Below, one piece after another: positions 57,776-64,000 of a DNA stretch of 64,000 nt. The translations under genes and the position numbers were made by a program. Below the pieces are notes generated by a model. That model saw nothing but the letters and a program-made list of their open reading frames with translations, searched no databases and was not told the origin of the DNA. The stretch comes from Halichondria panicea (Eukaryota > Porifera > Demospongiae > Suberitida > Halichondriidae), in assembly GCF_963675165.1 (NCBI RefSeq), contig NC_087388.1, forward strand, positions 2,520,800 through 2,584,799. Direction: 5' to 3'. The stretch's first letter is position 1. The number at the start of each line of letters is the position of its first letter.

Positions 57776-58190
57776 CAATGAAAATTCACCACTTAGTTTA
57801 TCAGGATGTAGTACATGATTATGACAAGATAATACATTCCTCCAAACCACAAACCAGTGGAAGTGGGGGCTGGTTTTGGAGCATCCCATTGTGGAAGGGG
57901 ATTCCTAAGTATGTGAAAAATGTGACTGTGCTGGAAGTATAGTCCAGCACAGAGCATGTGCTTTCCATAGATACCAGTTTGATAAAAATTGACAGATCAC
58001 TGCACAAGCTGTGTTGGCTTGTACAAGTACATCATTTTGGACAAGGGGTACAGTGCCTCCAGCAAAGAAGCGCTTCTGTCACCATCTGTGTTTCCTAAAA
58101 CTAGTGAGCAGCAGTTACTTGAAAAGAAAGTCCTGAGGTATGTTTTGATACACAGGCTGGAATAGGCAACGTTCTTTACAGGAAGTTATA
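57775..58190 (-). repeat. Module shared with RAG1-like copies (copy 2)
   Basis: Lies between the 3' end of copy C and the start of copy B on the minus strand, homologous to 690-1012 (plus). On the plus strand it holds an exon-like stretch after TTGACAG (57991): GLYKYIILDKGYSASSKEAL..FPKTSEQQLLEKKVLR up to AG|GTATGT (58138). It may be the 5' region of the RAG1-like element or an exon of a partner gene. Confidence 0.6.
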
Positions 58191-58314
58191 ACTATTTCAA
58201 ATGACACTTTATAGCATGTATAATTATAATACATGACTAGTCTGATATGTATGTACTAAGTACGTACATACATATGTACGTACATATATATGTATAAAAA
58301 ATAATCATAATTTG

Positions 58315-61300
58315 GTCTTTCTCCTCTTTTGAGGGGGACGTCTGCATGCAATGGTTGATGGTGCAACGTGTACGAAGTGCTGTCTCATCATGCATCTTAA
58401 TCTGTCTACACCATTCGGGATGATGCCTTTATATTGTTGAAATAGGCATGAATGGACTCAGCTCCTTGCTCTCCCATCAATCCCAATCCCACTCGCCACT
58501 CGTTAAGCCAGTCAACCACATGCGTTTCAAGCATGTGCACTTTGGGAATCACACTTGCATCGGGAAATTGCTCCCGATAAAAGCTCATGAAGGTAGAGAT
58601 GTGTGTGCCTGTGGACAAAGTTAGTCAATATACATTTACAAAAGTAATTATAGATTACCTAGAAGAGCAATTTCTTTGTCAGTTATGCTGTATGGCTTGT
58701 TATACAATTCATCGCAGTTGTGGAATAGAGCAAACACCACAGAATATTTCCTGTGTATCCTCTCAGCTCGCTGCATGATAGCAGGACGATAATGTCCTGC
58801 TGTAAACACCGCATTGCAGAGAGTCACCGTGTTCTCAGGCTGTAGAGAGAGCGCCGCATAAGCTGTAAGTATAATTATTGTACAGTTGTGATTATTATTA
58901 TACCTTATTATTATTGTGATTATTATTATACCTTATTATTATACCTTGAGGTGGACGTGGTTTCCCACAAACGTTCCTCCATAATAGGCCTGTCGTCGCA
59001 CATTGAAGCCATCTAGTGCGATATCTAGGGCTTTTACAAAGGGACCGTCCTCTCGCTTGAACAGCTTTGTTGTTAATGCATTTGCTTTGGTCCATTCAGT
59101 GTCCTAAAGACAATTATGTATTGCTGACATAGTGTTCCAATTAACACTCACCAGTTTATTTACTTTCGTAGCGATTTCTTCTAACTCTGAGCGGAGGGCT
59201 TGCAGCTCCTCATCCTCACCAAACAGTACGAATATGGCTATTAGATCATTGAGTTGATCGATCTGTTCATTTGCCCTATAATTATGTTGTTCACAAATTA
59301 TCTCTATAGCATGTAAGGATAGTAACCTGTCTATCTCATCTTTGAGGATCCTCGCTCTAGTAACGTCGCCCACATAGTTGGAGTAACTGGGGCCCCCCTT
59401 GTCGCAACTATCCTCCTCATCTCGAACAGCCACGTCCAGCACATGGCACTCATCTTCTAGCAACTGGAAGAGGCGATAGAATATGCCTAGAGTTATGTGG
59501 AGTCCTGGTGGGCAAATCAACATCATTTTAGGAATAAAGTCATGGGTGAGTTAATACAGTGTAGCAGTCTTACTTGATTCAAAGGAATACCCTTAAAGAA
59601 TGGTTCTCTGATGCAGTTGTTGAAATTTTTCACATTTTTCGGTTTCCCTCCAGCTGCAAGAAATCTCTGGTGATCTTGTACGATACTATCAGTACTTCTG
59701 CTCGGAATATTGGCGGGAGGGTTCTTCAGTTGGTCCGATGTCACCAAGCACCACAAGCAGTTATGTCGACCTATTCAATTTTTTGTGTGAAAGGTATGTA
59801 TAACTAAGTTGTTAGTTTTACCTGAAGCACCTGACAGCCCAAACATATAGCACAAGAACTCATAGTCGCCACTTAGGAAGACCCGGATTGTGTTTCCTCT
59901 GTACAGGTATACATTATATTGTGTTTAACCCATTGTACATGTTGTTGTACCTCCATGTTGTACCTCCATGTTCTCTTGTGAAGGTTGTCCACCTGATCCT
60001 GAAATCGCTCCAGTGCAATTTTGAGGTTTGTTATGTTATCAGGCGCCTCAAACACGCAAAAAGCACAGGTGTTGACAGGGGAGTTGGGGTGATCAACATT
60101 GCATATTTGAAAACTCATCTTGAAGCTCCCTCCTCCCTTGTCTCCACACAGCTTTACCCAGATTTCATTCTCGGGTATCCTCCCTTCGTGCCAGGTTAGT
60201 CGGTGCACTCTAAATTGAATTACATCATGAGAAGTATAAAATTATACACAGTATCTCTATGCACCTTCTCTCTGCATCATCATTAAAGTTGAGCATACTT
60301 TCAATCTTATCCCAGAGGTTTGGGGTGCTGCACATGGGAACGTTTTTAATCTCAACTGTGTGTCTTCCATGACAGGGAATGTGAATGGAACAAGCTCAGA
60401 CTTAAGGTTATCAACCCCTGCCAGTGACTCTGCCTCTGCTCTCATTTTCTTCTCTCATTTTCTTCTCAGAAGCAATTTTGATGTTAGGTCCCAGCATTCT
60501 TCAAAGAAAAAAGAAATAAGGTAAAAGTTGTCATGCATTAATTACATTGTACCTTCTCATGATCCTTAGTCTGTTATAAGGTATCATCAGGACTGACTGC
60601 ATCCCCAGGCTTGCTGTAACAGAAAACTCCACTTGAAAGCACCCTGTTGTGTTTCTGAGCTCCTCGACCAGTCTCTCTCGGTCTTCCTTGGTCTTCCTTC
60701 CCAATCACCTTGACTTCGTTACACATCTGTGCTACCTCCTCTCCACCACTCACTCGCTTTCTTGTAATGAGGAGCTCACTGCTGCGGCTCTCAGGGTGGT
60801 CTGGCTCGCACTCCCACTAGAAACTCTTGGTGAGCTCACTTGCACCATTGTGCGAGGCTGTAAATAATGTTATGTGCGGCATAATAATAATAATAATAAT
60901 AATTTTGTTCCTACCTGTCCCCCTGTCTTTACTACTAGAGTTTGAGAATGGTGCATACTGCGCTTAATGAAACTTGACTGCAGTTTCTCCTCGAGAGGCG
61001 TCAAAGACATTTCTTGTGGTCTGATCAAGAGGTCGGAAGGGCGGAGTGGGACAGGCTTAAAGTGTGTGCACTCACACTTGCTGTCAAAGTGAGCCTTGTG
61101 ATACTTTAGCAATCCCTGCTTTGTGCACGCACAACATGTTACCTCAATGCTCCCTATTGCCTTCAGTGTGACTTCAGGTGGAGAGGTAATCAAATTGAGA
61201 TCGTATAGATGGTCTAAATGGCAACAGGGACATGATGGGGTCCGGGAAATTTCGAGACACTTGCACAAACAATCGGCACATACAAGATTATTGCACTCTT

Positions 61301-61797
61301 TCAGCTCGATTGGCTTGTTGACAATCTCCAAACAGATAGGGCAGTCAAATATATCGTGTTGAGTAATCACATTGTTTTGCTGGCAGAAGGCCGGAGGTGC
61401 AATGGACTTAACGTGCGTTATTGCTGACTGAAAAGAATTTTTCCCTGGTCTACCAGGATTATTCTGTTTCTTTGGCCTTCCACCAACACTGTGAGTGCTA
61501 GCTCCGGTGCACACTACACAATTCTGCTCACTGTGAACATACCATGTTGAAATTGTTATTGTAGGGTAGTATGGGGTACCACTACTTGCTTTCCTTTTAG
61601 TATGGTATATAATGTTGTTGCACGAATGGCAAAAACTTGGAGGGTGAATGTCTTCTAAATCTGTGTCAATCTCTATTTTGAACACATTCAGGAGATCAGC
61701 CTTATGGCCCGAGCAAGAAATCTTACGATTCTGGGAGCCTTTTTTCTTTTTGAAGAAAGACCCACAAACCCGGCAGTGCTTTGAGAGCTCAACTCAA
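58315..61797 (-). pseudogene. RAG1-like transposase with RING and zinc fingers (copy C)
   Basis: Eleven exons can be followed on the minus strand. Exon 1 (61797-60915) opens CRVCGSFFKKKK, then LLNVFKIEIDTDLEDIHPPS..CHSCNNI, matching the RAG1 segment FRIDV..D.(I)HP..FCH.C. A RING finger (CPICLEIVNKPIELKECNN...CCHLDHL) and a C2H2-like finger (CCACTKQGLLKYHKAHF) follow, as in RAG1. The core has WVKLCGDKGGGSFKMSFQI (candidate first Asp), SGDYEFLCYMFGLSGASG (candidate second Asp), CLWC...IVQDHQRF as in the RAG1 zinc-binding region, PPGLHITLGIFYRLF (RAG1 has Asp708 in the equivalent LHCDIGN; here Thr), and GLMGEQGAESIHAYF with the candidate Glu. Frames are broken by a 10-bp (60681-60700) and a 13-bp duplication (60440-60465) and other indels. 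Confidence 0.8.
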
Positions 61798-61829
61798 TGC
61801 TCTTCACTCATTGTACGATCGTATAGTCC

Positions 61830-62400
61830 TGAAGGTTTAATGTAATAGCTGAATGTATTATGACTTACACTACACTTATGATATGTACGTATGTATGTAC
61901 TGTAGTCAAGTTATTATCATTGCAACCTTATTATCATTGCCCTTATTATCATTGCAACCAATTTTTTGTCAAGTTTCAGACCTTATTATATTGTTACAAA
62001 GAACGTTGCCTATTACCTGTTATTTTGAAAACACAAGTATGGCCCTTCCTCTTGAATTTGCTAGATGGTAGGTATGTAGCTTTGAAATCATCCACTTATC
62101 ACCTTGTAGTTGTACATCAATTAGTGCTTTGAAGTATCCAGGTGCGCACACGCAGCCTAATACAAGTTGCTATGCGCATTTGGTATCATTCAGTAGATCA
62201 GTAGGTGCACATGGCATATATTCATTAACAATTCATGTGACTTCAATGAATAACAAATAAGTTGCCATGGGTATAAATATTGCATAAAAACATGAATAAT
62301 AAATTTGAAACCACACCCAATTTTCAATATTTCGTTGAGTTCCAGGTTGTTCTAATTATGAACTAAGTGGCAGTCTTGAAACAGCGGTGTCATCTAGATG
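61830..62400. repeat. Dispersed repeat, copy 1 (direct repeat of 63700-63960)
   Basis: TTGTTACAAAGAACGTTGCC, CCTCTTGAA, CGCAGCCTAATACAAG, CAT.TTCATGTGACTTCAATG, GTTGCCATGGGTA and TGAAACCACACCCAATT recur in order at 63700-63960. Copy 2 is shorter through several deletions. A GAAACAGCGGTG word at 62377 also occurs at the start of RAG1-like copy B. Confidence 0.75.
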
Positions 62401-62419
62401 ATTATACTTACGACTAAAC

Positions 62420-62520
62420 TTTATGATATGTACAGCTGTTTGCATAGACCTTGCAAAATACTAAATCAGCACTGCATTACCACAAAACCACAACACAATG
62501 TTGCTATGCAAACAACATGT
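62420..62520. repeat. Inverted partner of 63590-63690
   Basis: ACAGCTGTTTGCATAGACCT, TGCAAAATAC, GCATTACCACAAAACCAC and TTGCTATGCAAACAA are found as reverse complement at 63590-63690. Together with the flanking direct repeats they frame the segment between, suggesting a rearranged repeat unit. Confidence 0.7.
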
Positions 62521-62529
62521 AGTCTTAAG

Positions 62530-63060
62530 CAGAGATTGGGGAGAAGTGGATATGAAACTAGATCACGTGAGCTTATGCGCTTAATGTAAAACAGAGTAAA
62601 AAGTTTAGGCACTCCGCGTTGCTATAAAAATGGCGGTTTAATTTGCAAAACAGGCCCATGGGAAGCTGGATGACTCACTTGAAGAATTATGATCATAATT
62701 ATAATTGACTAGCCACAGATTGTTTTAAGGTGGCAATAAAATCCAGAACGCCAGATTTCCTGGTTTATTGGCTATACTAGCCTTTGTGGGACTGTAGCAG
62801 AAAGCAAGTTGGTTTTCATAAGATGTTTAGTGATGAGTTTTAATGTTAGCTATGTATTCTATGTACTTGTTGGTGGTATGAAACTCACATACAAATTATG
62901 GTGAGGATCGGAAATGGAGAATGGAGAATGGGCTGGGACTAGCTTGCATATACCAGCAGATAATTATGATATACATGTAGCTACTAACCGTCCACTGAAT
63001 GTATGGAAAGCAGTGTGAAGGCTGAAGAAACTGTTAGTACGAAGTACTGCAAAGGACCTC
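62530..63060. other. No supported gene
   Basis: No coding or RNA signal is recognisable in this stretch between repeats. Confidence 0.4.
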
Positions 63061-63061
63061 A

Positions 63062-63493
63062 AACACTGACATAATATGTCAGTGTTTATCAACACCTTGT
63101 GCTGAGACTTGCATGCTGAACGAAAAATTGTTACGCTAAGGAACCTGCAGATAGTTGACTCGCTCACTGTGGTCACATTTCTCGTATAAGCAGCAGGCTT
63201 AAACTATCTTTTGTGATAATATCACAAAAGATAGTTTAAGTTTAAGCAGTAAAGGTACTGCAAAGAAACAGGATATACCACAGTGAGCGAGTCAACTGTG
63301 GTCACATTTCTCGTATAAGCAGCAGGCTTAAACTATCTTTTGTGATAATATCACAAAAGATAGTTTAAGTTTAAGCAGTAAAGGTACTGCAAAGAAACAG
63401 GATATACCACAGTGAGCGAGTCAACTATCTGCAGGTTCCTTAGCGTAACAATTTTTTCGTTCAGCATGCAAGTCTCAGCACAAGGTGTTGATA
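63062..63493. repeat. Nested palindrome with internal 133-bp tandem duplication
   Basis: Outer arms of about 95 bp: TATCAACACCTTGTGCTGAG at 63087 pairs with its complement ending at 63493. The centre holds two copies of a unit that itself contains GCTTAAACTATCTTTTGTGA followed by its complement. Units start TGTGGTCACATTTCTCGTAT at about 63167 and 63297. A separate perfect hairpin (CACTGACATAATATGTCAGTG) sits at 63065-63085. No coding capacity. Probably a foldback/MITE-type element whose middle was duplicated. Confidence 0.9.
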
Positions 63494-63699
63494 GAGACCA
63501 TTCTCCACTTCAATCCTCCCCGGTTCCATAGTCTAGTTCTAGAAGCCATCATTGCTCATAACTATACTACATGCATGTACAATTTATACTATTTGTTTGC
63601 ATAGCAACATTGCATGACATGTATGGTGGTTTTGTGGTAATGCAGTGAAGATTTGTATTTTGCAAGGTCTATGCAAACAGCTGTACGTACATATTGTTG

Positions 63700-64000
63700 T
63701 AATCAATTTTTTTTTAGACCTTGTTACAAAAAACGTTGCTGTCACTTCCTCTTGAAGTCCTAGATTACATCAGTGTGTAATATACGCGCAGCCTAATACA
63801 AGATCATTCAGAGGTGCACATGACATTCATTAACATTTCATGTGACTTCAATGATAAGTTGCCATGGGTAATAAAGACATGAAATAATAATTTGAAACCA
63901 CACCCAATTGCAAAATTTTGTTGAGTTCAATGTTGTTCTAATTATGAACTAAGTGACACAGCTAGTATTAGTATTGGTGATGAGCGGATGTCATCGTGGA
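63700..64000. repeat. Dispersed repeat, copy 2, running off the window end
   Basis: Direct repeat of 61960-62400. It ends GAACTAAGTGACAC...GGTGATGAGCGGATGTC, and GGTGATGAGCGG is also found immediately before the first codons of RAG1-like copy B (57745-57760, minus). Confidence 0.65.

Noticed and set aside
57697-57942. Plus-strand 81-codon open frame as a gene
   Set aside because: Its first part is the antisense of the RAG1-like N-terminal codons and the rest lies in the shared flank module; no splice or domain evidence for the whole frame.
1-64000. tRNA and rRNA genes
   Set aside because: No cloverleaf-like A/B box pairs or rRNA core sequences noticed by eye; a tRNAscan or Infernal run would be decisive.

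Overview
This window looks like the repeat-rich genome of a basal invertebrate, most likely a sponge. The evidence is AT-rich DNA with many TAATTATAAT-type tracts, very short GT-AG introns (about 45-75 nt in the spliceable genes), and transposon families that I associate with sponges and cnidarians. The organism call is inference. I see no convincing single-copy housekeeping gene, no tRNA or rRNA gene and no CRISPR array. Almost every recognisable coding stretch is transposase, retrotransposon or recombinase derived.

Layout: 1-1012, 3' end of a RAG1-like transposase plus flank; 1000-2700, hAT relic split by a TA-flanked MITE; 3.4-6.4 kb mostly empty; 6.43-11.57 kb, an unknown minus-strand gene split by a complete 3.4-kb integrase transposon whose protein joins integrase, Ulp1-like protease and PHD finger; 12.7-14.1 kb, two oppositely oriented halves of another transposase-like gene; 14.4-14.8 kb copia fragment; 16178-21116, a complete two-gene P-like transposon with a 7-bp target duplication; 22.2 kb (TG)n; 23227-29408, a complete young Ty3/gypsy element with matching 173-bp LTRs; 29.5-31.0 kb Crypton-type tyrosine recombinase; 31.07-31.21 kb MITE; 31.2-32.5 kb copia; 32.6-33.2 kb Helitron; 39.0-39.6 and 46.4-46.7 kb RPA/OB-fold relics; 40.6-41.0 kb a 147-bp tandem repeat; 48166-50370, a complete two-gene Tc1/mariner-type element with an intact transposase; 52.3-53.5 kb copia integrase; 55.3-55.7 kb start of a zinc-finger gene; 56.5-61.8 kb, two RAG1-like transposase copies on the minus strand, one nearly full length with RAG1-type RING and zinc fingers; 62-64 kb related repeats and a nested palindrome.

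Three points stand out. First, a RAG1-like transposase with the RAG1 amino-terminal zinc modules is present in multiple copies. Second, two unrelated DNA transposons each pair a plus-strand transposase with a convergent second gene of unknown role, and a third fuses integrase, protease and chromatin reader in one protein. Third, short (about 4-20 bp) tandem duplications are scattered through the whole window and repeatedly break reading frames of old elements, while the youngest elements are mostly spared.
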